Positions 36,029 to 44,857 of a DNA stretch of 64,000 bases are shown piece after piece. Position 1 is the stretch's first letter. Each line of letters begins with the position of its first letter. Origin of the DNA: Cyclobacteriaceae bacterium. Lineage in GTDB: Bacteria; Bacteroidota; Bacteroidia; Cytophagales; Cyclobacteriaceae. The position numbers were made by a program, and so were the translations under genes. The notes under the pieces are model-generated. The model was not told the origin of the DNA. It did no database searches and saw only the letters and a list, made by a program, of their open reading frames with translations. The DNA lies in contig JAEUUI010000007.1 of assembly GCA_016786585.1 (NCBI GenBank), positions 62,001 through 126,000 on the forward strand, read 5' to 3'.

Positions 36029-37345
36029 ATGAAAAAGTTTTGGATAGACTGTGTTATTGCGACCGCATTCGTCTTTATGGTATTGGGCGGGCTGTACGGT
36101 ATCACCAAACTTGCTCTGTTTAACGCATTCGACCCGCTGGGAAAAGCACTTGGTGACATGGAAATTACGGATATCGCATTCTCACAAATCCGTAAAGATC
36201 CTCCAATCGATACAAACATAGTTATCGTAAACATAGGAGAGTTATCAAGGGGTGGAATAGGTCAGCAAATTATGACACTTAATCACTTTAAACCGAAAGT
36301 GATTGCCCTGGATATCATTTTCGCCTGTGATGGCGGATTTACGGACTCGGTTAGTTGTCCGGGATTATACGATACACTGGGTAATATGATTTTCGGTGAA
36401 GCCGTTCGGCAGGCCGAAGGCAGAATGATTCTGGCCCACAAGCTTTGGCAAACTAAAAAGCTCGTACGGGAACTCGGAGATGTGCAGGTATACGATTCAC
36501 TTGAACATACTGACGATTACCTGAGACAGAACGCATTCGAAGGTTTTGTAAATCTGGATACTGACGCGGAAAGCCAGGAAGATCTGAAAGTTTGTCGCTC
36601 ACTGAATCCGATGATAACTGTTAACGGAAACCCAGAGCTTGCGTTTTCAGCAAAGATCGCTATGCTCTATGATTCTGTTAAAACAAAAAAATTCTTGGAT
36701 AGGGGAAATTTCCTGGAGCCCATTAACTATCGGGGTAATATTGTCGACTGGCATGGGGCATCAAACTATGCAGGCCGATATCCGGTGCTGGACTGGGACC
36801 AGGCATTAGACACAACAATGTTCGTGGGGGGCATGATTAAGGATAAGATCGTGATCATGGGTTTTCTTGGGAAGGATCTTCGTGATACATCCTGGGACGA
36901 CAAGTTTATTACACCGCTTAATAAAAACTATGCTGGTAAAACACGGCCGGATATGTATGGAGTGGTGGTACACGCGAATGCTGTTTCAATGATTTTAAAT
37001 GAAGATTATGTTGACGAGCTGGCTGAATGGCAACAATGGACAATTGCAATCATTATTTGCTTCCTGAATGTGGCATTGTTTTCGCTTATCCATATCCGCA
37101 TACCGAAATGGTTTGATGCTCTCAGTATTGTACTCCAGCTAGTTCAAATTTTGCTTTTTACGTTTGTTATGGTATACGTGTTCAGTTTGGCAAATTTTAA
37201 GCTGAATCTGACCATTACGCTGGCAGCACTTGCCTTGGTGGGAACCTGCTATGAAATCTACGAATCTGTCGTAAAAACGCTGTTTCAAACCGTTAGACGG
37301 AGACGGTGGATTACCAAACGGAGGAAGCGGGTATTAACGCCCTGA
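36029..37345 (+). CDS. CHASE2-domain membrane protein without an output domain
   Basis: The product is 438 residues. One membrane helix (about 7-27) leads to a long extracytoplasmic CHASE2 domain (about 35-320; DTNIVIVNIGELSRGGIGQQI, KPKVIALDIIFA, DKIVIMGFLGKDLRDTSWDDKFITPLN, MYGVVVHANAVSMIL). Three more helices follow (about 333-352, 362-386, 391-411) and a short, highly basic tail (RRRRWITKRRKRVL). CHASE2 normally sits before a cyclase, kinase or PP2C output; none is present here. A near-consensus -7 box TAAATTTA is at about 36003. The next two genes encode exported FecR-like paralogues, probable partners. Confidence 0.88.
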   Translation: MKKFWIDCVIATAFVFMVLGGLYGITKLALFNAFDPLGKALGDMEITDIAFSQIRKDPPIDTNIVIVNIGELSRGGIGQQIMTLNHFKPKVIALDIIFACDGGFTDSVSCPGLYDTLGNMIFGEAVRQAEGRMILAHKLWQTKKLVRELGDVQVYDSLEHTDDYLRQNAFEGFVNLDTDAESQEDLKVCRSLNPMITVNGNPELAFSAKIAMLYDSVKTKKFLDRGNFLEPINYRGNIVDWHGASNYAGRYPVLDWDQALDTTMFVGGMIKDKIVIMGFLGKDLRDTSWDDKFITPLNKNYAGKTRPDMYGVVVHANAVSMILNEDYVDELAEWQQWTIAIIICFLNVALFSLIHIRIPKWFDALSIVLQLVQILLFTFVMVYVFSLANFKLNLTITLAALALVGTCYEIYESVVKTLFQTVRRRRWITKRRKRVLTP

Positions 37346-37361
37346 GTTCGGATTATTTAAG

Positions 37362-37369
37362 TAAATTTG
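37362..37369 (+). promoter_or_regulatory. -7 box before the first FecR-like gene
   Basis: TAAATTTG matches TAnnTTTG and lies 24 bp before the ATG at 37394. No convincing TTTG 19 bp upstream, so it may be an internal promoter of weak strength. Confidence 0.4.
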
Positions 37370-37393
37370 ACCTATAAATCAGTTTCCAAACCA

Positions 37394-38302
37394 ATGAAAA
37401 CCAGAAAGTTAACCGCTATAGTTGCGCTTCTTTTTATCACGTCAATAGCATTTTCCCAAGACTATGCCTTTAAAGTGATGGCCAACAAGGGCTCGAATGA
37501 AGTGAAGACCGGAGACACGTGGCAGCCAATTAAAACCGGTTCAAGTCTGAAGTCAAGTGATGAAGTAAAACTTGCTGATAACGCTTATCTCGGATTGATC
37601 TCTGCCCAGGGCAAGCCGTTGGAGGTTCGCGAGGCCGGGAACTACAAAGTGGCGGATCTCACAAAGAAGATTGCTGCCGGATCAAGTGTTGTTAACAAAT
37701 ACACGGACTTCATCCTAAGTTCGAATGCTGAAACCAAGAAAAACCGCCTCAGTGCAACAGGGGCAGTTCACCGGGGTGATCCAAGCGAGATCAATGTTCA
37801 TTTGCCTGAGAATCAAACTTCGATTATGAACAATGTTGCAGTGGTAAGCTGGACGACAACTGTTCCGGGACCGTACGTGATTGTTGTTTTAAACATGGCT
37901 GATGAAGAACTGGCCAAAATCGAAACAGCCGAGAAAACTGTGAGCATTAATGTGAAAGACCCAAAGTATAAGTTTAATGTTCCGGGAGATCCGTTCTCGA
38001 AAGGACTTGTACTCCAGGTGTTTTCAAAGGCAGATGCTAAACAAGATTCAAAGAGATTCGTAATTCAAGCGTTAGATGCAAAGAGCGCTGAAAAACTCAA
38101 CGCTGAGTTGGGCACCGTTGTAAGCGAGGTTTCAGAAGAGTCAGCCATGCAACAGCTGATTTTGGCGGGCTTTTATGAAAGTCATCACCTTTTGATTGAT
38201 GCAATTGCCGCGTATGAGAAAGCGATTAAACTCGAACCAGAGGTTACTTCTTATCAGGAGTCATACGATGAGTTCCTCATCAGAAACAATATTAAAAAAT
38301 AG
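37394..38302 (+). CDS. Exported FecR-like protein, paralogue 1
   Basis: The product is 302 residues with a signal peptide (LLFITSIAFSQ). The first half (about 20-110) resembles a FecR-type domain: NKGSNEVKTGDTWQPIKTGSSLKSSDEVKLADNAYLGLISAQGKPLEVREAGNYKV. A middle beta-rich part (VVSWTTTVPGPYVIVVL) and a C-terminal helical repeat region (LILAGFYESHHLLIDAIAAYEKAIKLEPE, TPR-like) follow. Start ATG at 37394 (an in-frame TTG at 37367 lacks the signal context). It lies 48 bp after the CHASE2 gene and before a second copy. Function unknown. Confidence 0.8.
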   Translation: MKTRKLTAIVALLFITSIAFSQDYAFKVMANKGSNEVKTGDTWQPIKTGSSLKSSDEVKLADNAYLGLISAQGKPLEVREAGNYKVADLTKKIAAGSSVVNKYTDFILSSNAETKKNRLSATGAVHRGDPSEINVHLPENQTSIMNNVAVVSWTTTVPGPYVIVVLNMADEELAKIETAEKTVSINVKDPKYKFNVPGDPFSKGLVLQVFSKADAKQDSKRFVIQALDAKSAEKLNAELGTVVSEVSEESAMQQLILAGFYESHHLLIDAIAAYEKAIKLEPEVTSYQESYDEFLIRNNIKK

Positions 38303-38322
38303 ACATTTATCACAGCAATATA

Positions 38323-38348
38323 AAAAGAGCTGCTGTTGCGGCTCTTTT
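38323..38348 (+). terminator. Terminator-like hairpin between the FecR-like paralogues
   Basis: Stem AAAAGAGCTGC / GCGGCTCTTTT with loop TGTT and a T-rich end. It may end or attenuate transcription before the second paralogue. Confidence 0.6.
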
Positions 38349-38372
38349 GCTTTAACCCACAACAATAAATAC

Positions 38373-39266
38373 ATGAAAGTTCGCTTATTTTTTGTCTTGG
38401 CTTTTCTTTTAGTTATTCAAATTTCATTTGCTCAAACCTATGCGTTTAAAGTATTGGTTAGCAAGGGCAAAACGGAAGTAAAGAACGATAACAACTGGCA
38501 GTCGATAAAGGTTGGTGCTTCGTTGAAACCAACTGACGAAGTGAAGATCGGAGAAAACGCTTATCTGGGTTTGATCCATGCAACAGGCAAACCTTTGGAA
38601 GTACGTGAAGCGAAAACGTACAAGGTTTCTGAGCTGGTTTCTAAAATTGCTCCCGGAACAAGTGTGATAAACAAATACACGGATTTTATTTTGAGCAGTG
38701 AAACTGAAAAGAAGAACAGATTGTCAGCGACTGGAGCAGTTCACCGTGACATTACTAAAAAAGATAACATTCATCTTTTTCTGCCAAAATCTGAGCAAGC
38801 GAAAGTTTATGGAAATCATGTGCTGGTTCAGTGGACACCAGCAAAAATTGAAGGCAATTACAAAGTTGCATTCACCGACATGATGGGCGCCGAGTTGACA
38901 GTAGTTCAAACCACAGATACCCGTGTGCTTCTTGATCTTTCGGATGAAAAATTCAAAAAGGAGAATCAGGTACTTGTACACGTGAGCGGAAAGGGCAAGA
39001 GAACAGTTGATTCCGGCGATGATTTGATTATTCAGCGGGTTAAACCATCCGAACGTCACAGAATCGACAGCTTGTACGCGGCTGCTAACCTGCCACCGGA
39101 TGACTCTGCCTTAACCAAGTATGTTCTTGCGAGCTTTTATGAGGAAAACATGTTGTTGCTGGATGCTCAAACTGCATATTATGAAGCGGCTAAACTCGCT
39201 CCGGATGTTGAACTTTATTCATCTGCATACGAAGAGTTCCTGAAGCGGATGGGGTTCGTTAAATAA
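38373..39266 (+). CDS. Exported FecR-like protein, paralogue 2
   Basis: The product is 297 residues with a signal peptide (LLVIQISFAQ). It is the tandem copy of the gene before: shared blocks include YAFKV, SLKP/SSDEVK, NAYLGLI, GKPLEVREA, SVINKYTDFILSS, KKNRLSATGAVHR, and a C-terminal LASFYEENMLLLDAQTAYYEAAKLAPDVELYSSAYEEFL repeat. The FecR-like and tail segments are best conserved, the middle least. The ATG at 38373 gives the signal peptide; a longer frame beginning at 38196 overlaps paralogue 1 and is rejected. It is followed by a strong terminator. Confidence 0.82.
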   Translation: MKVRLFFVLAFLLVIQISFAQTYAFKVLVSKGKTEVKNDNNWQSIKVGASLKPTDEVKIGENAYLGLIHATGKPLEVREAKTYKVSELVSKIAPGTSVINKYTDFILSSETEKKNRLSATGAVHRDITKKDNIHLFLPKSEQAKVYGNHVLVQWTPAKIEGNYKVAFTDMMGAELTVVQTTDTRVLLDLSDEKFKKENQVLVHVSGKGKRTVDSGDDLIIQRVKPSERHRIDSLYAAANLPPDDSALTKYVLASFYEENMLLLDAQTAYYEAAKLAPDVELYSSAYEEFLKRMGFVK

Positions 39267-39284
39267 GCTTTCATAAAACATTTT

Positions 39285-39323
39285 AAAGGCCCGGTTTATA
39301 TCACGCAAGCCGGGCCTTTCTGT
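39285..39323 (+). terminator. Terminator after the CHASE2/FecR-like genes
   Basis: Stem AAAGGCCCGG (39285-39294) / CCGGGCCTTT (39310-39319), loop of 15 nt, followed by CTGTTT. Confidence 0.85.
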
Positions 39324-39334
39324 TTAAAAACACG

Positions 39335-39365
39335 TTTGGCAGAGCCGTTTTATATCCTATTTTTG
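39335..39365 (+). promoter_or_regulatory. sucD promoter
   Basis: TTTG (39335-39338), 19-bp spacer, TATTTTTG (39358-39365): a perfect Bacteroidota promoter, 20 bp before the sucD start codon. Confidence 0.78.
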
Positions 39366-39385
39366 TACGGTTCAAAAACACCTCC

Positions 39386-40267
39386 ATGAGCGTATTAGTA
39401 AATAAAAATTCCCGCGTTATTGTTCAGGGCTTTACCGGATCGGAAGGTTCTTTCCATGCCGGCCAGATGATTGAATATGGTACCAATGTAGTAGGCGGAG
39501 TAACGCCCGGCAAAGGGGGTACCGAACACCTTGGTCGCCCGGTATTCAATACGGTGAAGGAAGCAGTTGAGAAAACCGGCGCTGACGTTACGATTATCTT
39601 CGTTCCGCCTGCATTCGCAGCGGATGCAATCATGGAGGCAACAGAAGCTGGAATTAAAGTGGTTATCACCATCACAGAAGGTATTCCCGTGAAGGATATG
39701 ATGGTTGCCAAGAAATATCTTAAAAACAAAAAGGATGTTGTTCTGATCGGGCCGAACTGTCCGGGTGTAATTACTCCCGGTGAAGCCAAGGTCGGTATCA
39801 TGCCTGGATTTGTATTCAAAAAAGGAAGGATCGGGGTTGTATCGAAATCCGGAACTTTGACATACGAGGCGGCCGATCAAATTGTAAAAGCCGGATTAGG
39901 AATCTCAACAGCCATTGGAATCGGTGGTGACCCGATTATCGGAACACCTACGAAAGATGCCGTTGAATTATTAATGAATGACCCGGAGACTGACGCAATC
40001 GTTATGATCGGAGAGATTGGTGGTAACTACGAACCAACGGCTGCGCGCTGGATCAAAGAAACGGGTAACAAGAAACCTGTAGTTGGGTTTATTGCTGGCC
40101 AAACTGCACCTCCGGGACGCAGAATGGGCCATGCCGGTGCGATCATTGGCGGAGCAGAAGATACTGCCGCAGCGAAAATGAAAATTATGCGCGAGTGTGG
40201 CATTCATGTGGTTGAATCGCCAGCTGAAATCGGTGACACAATCGTGAAGGTTTTGAAAAAGAAATAA
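39386..40267 (+). CDS. sucD: Succinyl-CoA synthetase alpha subunit
   Basis: The product is 293 residues. It catalyses the substrate-level phosphorylation step of the TCA cycle with SucC. Visible motifs: [35 protein letters not shown] (CoA-binding), [10 protein letters not shown], and the phosphohistidine region [10 protein letters not shown] with His249. sucC is not in the window, so the subunits are unlinked here. It has its own promoter and a terminator shared with phoH. Confidence 0.98.
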   Translation: MSVLVNKNSRVIVQGFTGSEGSFHAGQMIEYGTNVVGGVTPGKGGTEHLGRPVFNTVKEAVEKTGADVTIIFVPPAFAADAIMEATEAGIKVVITITEGIPVKDMMVAKKYLKNKKDVVLIGPNCPGVITPGEAKVGIMPGFVFKKGRIGVVSKSGTLTYEAADQIVKAGLGISTAIGIGGDPIIGTPTKDAVELLMNDPETDAIVMIGEIGGNYEPTAARWIKETGNKKPVVGFIAGQTAPPGRRMGHAGAIIGGAEDTAAAKMKIMRECGIHVVESPAEIGDTIVKVLKKK

Positions 40268-40285
40268 GCGTAGACTGCTACAAAT

Positions 40286-40320
40286 AAAAAAGGATGCGAT
40301 GAGCATCCTTTTCTGTTTTT
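40286..40320. terminator. Bidirectional terminator between sucD and the PhoH gene
   Basis: Stem AAAAGGATGC (40288-40297) / GCATCCTTTT (40303-40312), loop GATGA, with T-runs on both strands. Confidence 0.82.
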
Positions 40321-40333
40321 ATGGCTGTTCGTT

Positions 40334-41677
40334 TTACAACAGGTGATTCGCCAGGTTAGCCAGTTCGGAGCGTTCGCCTTTCTCCAGCGTAATGTGTGCA
40401 TACAACTCATGATTCTTGAGCCTGTCGATCAGATAAGACAGACCGTTACTTTGTGAATCAAGGTATGGAGTGTCGATCTGGTAAATATCACCTGTGAAAA
40501 TAAACTTGGTGTTCTCTCCCGCACGCGTGATAATCGTTTTCACCTCATGTGGCGTAAGGTTCTGCGCCTCATCCACAATGAAGCAAATGTTTGAAAGGCT
40601 TCGGCCGCGAATGTACGCCAAAGGCGTTATCACCAACTTTTCCTGATTCACCATTTCGGTAATCTTCGAATATTCCTTGTCGGTTTCGCTGTACTGGTTT
40701 TGAATGTATTTCAAATTGTCCCACAGCGGTTCCATGTACGGGTTAAGCTTCGACTTAATATCTCCCGGCAGGTATCCAATGTCTTTATTACTGAGCGGAA
40801 CGATAGGTCGCGCGAGATAGATCTGCTTGAACTCACGCTTTTGTTCCAACGCGCCTGCTAGCGCCAGCAATGTTTTACCGGTACCGGCAACCCCTTGAAT
40901 TGAAACCAGTTTTATTTCAGGTTTCATGACCGCATGAATCGCGAATGTCTGCTCGGCATTGCGCGGTTTAATTCCATAGACAGACCTCTTTTCGACCTGC
41001 TCGATCATTTCGTTGTATGGATTGTAATAGGCCAGAACAGATTTCTTTCCACTTTTGAGGATATAGAAATGATTTTTTTCGGCCTCAAGTTTACCGAGGA
41101 TCTCTTTGGGAGGGCAGTAACCTTTGTCGTACAGCAGGTTGATCATATTTGCATCAACGTCCTCAATAACGGTTCTGCCCGTGTAGAGTGAAGAGATGTT
41201 CTGAATCTTGCCCGTGGTGTAATCTTCCGCCAGCAAACCGAGCGACATAGCCTTCAGGCGAAGGTTCACGTCTTTCGAAACCAGGATTACTTTCCGCCCC
41301 TTCTCTTCTTTTTGAAGTGACAGGGCCGAATTTAAAATGCGATGGTCGGCTTTGTCTTCGTTGAAAACTTTATTGGCATCCAGCCGGTCCGTGCCGCTGG
41401 TATCCATGATCACCTTAAAGTTACCCTTGCTTTTTCCGTTGAGCGGGTTCCAGTTGTGAAGCATCTGGCCCTTGGCCAGCTTATCCATCAGCCGGATAAA
41501 CTCCCGGGCTTCAAAATTCTTGGTATCGTTGCCTTTTTTAAAGTTGTCGAGTTCTTCGAGAACCGTGATCGGAATCCCTATATCGTGTTCTGCAAAGTTG
41601 AGGATGGAATTGTGTTCATAGATAATTACAGAAGTATCCAGCACGAAGATCTTCTTCTCCTTTTGGGTTTTCGACAT
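40334..41677 (-). CDS. PIN-PhoH protein (YlaK-type ATPase)
   Basis: The product is 447 residues. An N-terminal PIN nuclease domain (1-170) shows VLDTSVIIYEH with Asp14, ELDNFKKG, and DHRILNSAL with the acidic triad; the PhoH ATPase domain (about 220-447) has Walker A GVAGTGKT (262-269), Walker B ICFIVDEAQNL and FTGDIYQIDTPYLD. PIN-PhoH proteins act as RNA helicase-nucleases. The start MSKTQKEKKIFVLD is clear. A poly-T stretch in its upstream spacer (about 41750) has no hairpin, so it is not called a terminator. Confidence 0.93.
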   Translation of the reverse strand: MSKTQKEKKIFVLDTSVIIYEHNSILNFAEHDIGIPITVLEELDNFKKGNDTKNFEAREFIRLMDKLAKGQMLHNWNPLNGKSKGNFKVIMDTSGTDRLDANKVFNEDKADHRILNSALSLQKEEKGRKVILVSKDVNLRLKAMSLGLLAEDYTTGKIQNISSLYTGRTVIEDVDANMINLLYDKGYCPPKEILGKLEAEKNHFYILKSGKKSVLAYYNPYNEMIEQVEKRSVYGIKPRNAEQTFAIHAVMKPEIKLVSIQGVAGTGKTLLALAGALEQKREFKQIYLARPIVPLSNKDIGYLPGDIKSKLNPYMEPLWDNLKYIQNQYSETDKEYSKITEMVNQEKLVITPLAYIRGRSLSNICFIVDEAQNLTPHEVKTIITRAGENTKFIFTGDIYQIDTPYLDSQSNGLSYLIDRLKNHELYAHITLEKGERSELANLANHLL

Positions 41678-41816
41678 ACCTGCACAAAGAACTTGGTTGA
41701 CTAAATGTACTGAAAACCAATCCGAAGTTGAAAGAGGACAAAAAGTGAATTTTTTTTCTACCTTTATCGTCCCCGCGCGTTAACAATTCTGTAACGCACT
41801 CTCTGCTGAAATTTTC

Positions 41817-43331
41817 TTAGCGTCTTCTTCCTCCACCGATCGCTTCATCATCATCCTCTTCATCTTCCGAAAAGTTTTTTGGTAGCGTGAACATGCTGCT
41901 TAACAGATCTTTAAACTGGTTTCCGGCGGTGAGATTGTGTTTACTGATCAGACTGTATTCTGCCAATCCGTGCAATGCGAATTCCATCAAAAAGAGTTTT
42001 ACTGCTTCCGGCTGATTCTTTTGATATTCCTTGATCAGGTCCATCAACCCGGGAATGCCCTTCAACGCTTTTTCGAAATCAGCCTGGTTCATATCGTGAA
42101 GCAAGTCAATCTTGTTTCCTTCACTGAACCAGTCTGAAATTTTTTTATACGGACTTTTTTCTTTTTGTTTACGGAATTTATCAGGATCAGGAAAATAGTT
42201 AAGGAATTGTGTGCGGATGGCCTTTCCAATCAGGTTCTGAGCCACAATACCCGGACCTTCCTGCTCACCCTCATAAACCAGTTCAACTTTTCCTGTGATG
42301 GCGGGAACGACTCCGATAAAGTCGCTTACGCGGATCGCGGTATTCTTTTCATTGTTGATAATGCTTCTGCGTTCAGCAGCAGCCACCAGGTTTTCATATG
42401 CAGAAATTGTCAAACGGGCTGATACGCCACTCTTGGCATCAATGAACTCGCTCTTACGCGCTTCGAAAGCGATCTGTTCGATCAGATCTTTTGCCAGCTC
42501 GTGTACGGTGATAGCTTTTTGTTCGGCCTTCAGGTTTGCCTCCTGCTGTGTGATGCGTTTCCCTATCTCCAGTGTTTTCGGATAGTGTGTAATGATTTGG
42601 CTATCAATCCGATCTTTTAATGGCGTAACGATGCTTCCGCGATTCGTATAATCTTCCGGGTTGGCGGTGAAAACGAACTGCAGATCAAGCGGCATCCGGA
42701 TTTTAAAGCCACGGATTTGAATATCGCCTTCCTGTAGAATATTAAACAAGGCTACCTGGATTCGGGCCTGCAAATCGGGTAACTCGTTGATCACAAAAAT
42801 ACTCCGGTTAGAGCGTGGAATTAATCCGAAGTGAATTACGCGCTCATCGGAATACGGAAGTTTTAGCGAAGCTGCTTTGATGGGGTCGACATCGCCAATC
42901 AGGTCGGCAATGGATACATCGGGTGTTGCAAGCTTTTCGGAATATCGTTCATCGCGGTGAAGCCATGCAACAGGTGTGTTATCGCCGAGCTCGGCAATTT
43001 TATCTTTTGCGTAACGCGATAAGGGTTGAAGTGGGTCATCGTTTAGTTCTGATCCTTCTATAACCGGAATGTATTCATCCAGCAACTGAACCATCAATCT
43101 TGCCAGTCGGGTTTTAGCTTGTCCGCGCAAGCCAAGCAGGTTAACATCATGGCCGGCCAGTATGGCACGTTCGAGATCGGGAATAACGGTTTCTTCATAA
43201 CCCCATATTCCTTCAAAGACCGTTTCTTTATTTTTTAATTTTTTGATCAGGTTCTCGCGAAGTTCTGTTTTGATTGATTTGGATTGATAGCCGGAAGCCT
43301 TAAGCTCGCCAAGGGTTTTTGCTTGTTTCAT
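41817..43331 (-). CDS. AAA+ ATPase, MoxR/ChlI type
   Basis: The product is 504 residues. The AAA+ module has Walker A GLRGQAKT (67-74), Walker B SIFVINELPDL (about 177-187; Asn182 replaces the usual Asp before Glu183), sensor 1 FTANPEDY near 221 and an arginine finger LKDRID near 238. A His-, Asp-rich insertion (VAWLHRDERYSEKLATPDVSIADLIGDVDPIKA) between A and B is typical of ChlI/BchI relatives. A long helical C-terminus ends in an acidic stretch (EDEEDDDEAI). It lies 72 bp after a VWA protein gene on the same strand, the classic AAA+/VWA chaperone pair. The substrate is unknown; no Mg-chelatase pathway genes are near. Confidence 0.88.
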   Translation of the reverse strand: MKQAKTLGELKASGYQSKSIKTELRENLIKKLKNKETVFEGIWGYEETVIPDLERAILAGHDVNLLGLRGQAKTRLARLMVQLLDEYIPVIEGSELNDDPLQPLSRYAKDKIAELGDNTPVAWLHRDERYSEKLATPDVSIADLIGDVDPIKAASLKLPYSDERVIHFGLIPRSNRSIFVINELPDLQARIQVALFNILQEGDIQIRGFKIRMPLDLQFVFTANPEDYTNRGSIVTPLKDRIDSQIITHYPKTLEIGKRITQQEANLKAEQKAITVHELAKDLIEQIAFEARKSEFIDAKSGVSARLTISAYENLVAAAERRSIINNEKNTAIRVSDFIGVVPAITGKVELVYEGEQEGPGIVAQNLIGKAIRTQFLNYFPDPDKFRKQKEKSPYKKISDWFSEGNKIDLLHDMNQADFEKALKGIPGLMDLIKEYQKNQPEAVKLFLMEFALHGLAEYSLISKHNLTAGNQFKDLLSSMFTLPKNFSEDEEDDDEAIGGGRRR

Positions 43332-43403
43332 CTTTTGATTAATCGTTATCCGTTAATGGTTATCAGTACCTGGTTGGTCGAACTAATAACTATTAACGCT
43401 TGT

Positions 43404-44501
43404 CTATAGTGATTTACGTCTGTTCTTTTTAAAGTCTTCAAACACCAGATTGCCTAAACCTTCGAGTCCGCTGTAGTAGGCATTACCGTTGTTGATTTTA
43501 GTGAATTCCCGCACGAATGATTTTAAATACGGATCGGTCGCAATCATAAACGTGGTTACGGGTATCTTGAGTTTTTTGAGTTGTGCGGCCAGTGTATATG
43601 TCTTGTTCAGAATTTTGGTGTCAAGTCCGAAACTGTTTTTGTAGTATTTAATTCCTTCTTTGATACACGTTGGTTTTCCGTCTGTGATCATAAACACCTG
43701 CTTGTTCGGATTTTTTCGTCTGCGTAAGATGTCCATGCCAAGCTCAAGTCCGGCTACCGTGTTGGTGTGATAAGGACCTACCTGTAAATAGGGCAGGTCT
43801 TTAATTTCAATCTGCCATGCGTCATCACCAAACACAAGAATATCCAGCGTGTCTTTCGGGTATTTTTTTGTGATCAGTTCCGATAATGCCATCGCTACTT
43901 TCTTGGCGGGTGTAATCCGGTCTTCTCCATACAAAATCATGGAGTGCGAAATGTCGATCATCAGCACGGTTGAAGTTTGAGCTTTGAACTCGCTTTCCAT
44001 CACTTCGAGGTCGTTCTCGGTCATGAAAAAGTTATCGACACCATGATTGATCTGCGCATTGCGCAATGAATCGGTAACCGAAATTTGCTCAAGTGTATCG
44101 CCAAACTCGTATTCCCTGCGCTCGGTAGTCTGTTCGCCATCGCGCCCCGTATGAAGCGTTTGATGCTCACCGCCCTTTGATTTCTTCAGTCTTCCAAAAA
44201 TCTCCTCCAAGGCTGATTTCCTGAGAATCTGTTCGCTTTTTGAATTGAGTTTGAATTCGCCTTTTGGACCCTCGTCTGTGATATAGCCTTCGCGCTTCAG
44301 CTGTTCGATGAAGTCACCAATTCCATAATTCGGATTGGTCAGGCCGTATTGTTTGTCGAGCTCGGTTAACCACGACAGAGCCTCGGCTACGTTTCCGGAC
44401 GTGATCAGGACCAGCTGCATAAAAATCTTATGAAGCTTGTCGAAATCACTTTTACCCTCTTCCGGGGGAGGGGTATACTGCGTAAACCGGTGTCCTAACA
44501 T
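43404..44501 (-). CDS. VWA-domain protein, partner of the MoxR-type ATPase
   Basis: The product is 365 residues. The N-terminal half (1-170) is helical and unrecognised; the VWA domain (about 176-365) has the MIDAS DISHSM (183-188), the distal Thr in YHTNTVAGLELG and Asp in MITDGKPT, all intact. The family pairs with MoxR/ChlI-type ATPases to insert metal or remodel proteins. It is the first gene of a two-gene operon and starts 170 bp after the small lipoprotein on the opposite strand. Confidence 0.87.
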   Translation of the reverse strand: MLGHRFTQYTPPPEEGKSDFDKLHKIFMQLVLITSGNVAEALSWLTELDKQYGLTNPNYGIGDFIEQLKREGYITDEGPKGEFKLNSKSEQILRKSALEEIFGRLKKSKGGEHQTLHTGRDGEQTTERREYEFGDTLEQISVTDSLRNAQINHGVDNFFMTENDLEVMESEFKAQTSTVLMIDISHSMILYGEDRITPAKKVAMALSELITKKYPKDTLDILVFGDDAWQIEIKDLPYLQVGPYHTNTVAGLELGMDILRRRKNPNKQVFMITDGKPTCIKEGIKYYKNSFGLDTKILNKTYTLAAQLKKLKIPVTTFMIATDPYLKSFVREFTKINNGNAYYSGLEGLGNLVFEDFKKNRRKSL

Positions 44502-44639
44502 GTGTTAATTGATCGCGATGAGTTCTAATAAAACCAATATTTCCCGCTTTCTGTTCGGCAAATGCGAAAAAATACGGTTTTAAAGGCCCGAACAAATAAT
44601 TTTTAGGCCCAGCGGAACGTTCCTACGGTAAAATGGGGT

Positions 44640-44647
44640 TACTTTTG
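44640..44647 (+). promoter_or_regulatory. -7 box for the small lipoprotein
   Basis: TACTTTTG matches TAnnTTTG and ends 24 bp before the ATG at 44672. The -33 element is not evident. Confidence 0.45.
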
Positions 44648-44671
44648 TGTTTGTCAACCAAATTCAGAAGC

Positions 44672-44797
44672 ATGAAAAAATCATTACTGGCAATTGTTGT
44701 ATTAGCGGCTTTTACACTGGCATCGTGCGCGAGCTATACGTGTCCTACCTATAGCAAGGCTCCAAAAGCCCAGCCGGTAAAACAAACAAGAATTTAA
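44672..44797 (+). CDS. Very small lipoprotein, 41 residues
   Basis: The product is only 41 residues: signal MKKSLLAIVVLAAFTLASC with Cys19 as lipid anchor, then a 22-residue mature tail (ASYTCPTYSKAPKAQPVKQT...) rich in Lys, Pro and Tyr. A good -7 box upstream and a strong terminator downstream support expression. The family is unknown; a small membrane-tethered peptide, comparable in plan to other tiny Bacteroidota lipoproteins. Confidence 0.75.
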   Translation: MKKSLLAIVVLAAFTLASCASYTCPTYSKAPKAQPVKQTRI

Positions 44798-44817
44798 CGA
44801 CTGAAAATACAGTTAGC

Positions 44818-44854
44818 AAAAGGCCCTTCTTTCGTTTCGGGAGAAGGGCCTTTT
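44818..44854. terminator. Bidirectional terminator
   Basis: Perfect 13-bp stem AAAAGGCCCTTCT (44818-44830) / AGAAGGGCCTTTT (44842-44854), 11-nt loop. It serves the small lipoprotein and the convergent hydroxylase. Confidence 0.9.
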
Positions 44855-44857
44855 CAT

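Noticed and set aside
38196-38372. Earlier start for the second FecR-like paralogue
   Set aside because: It lies inside the first paralogue and across a terminator-like hairpin; the signal peptide begins at 38373.
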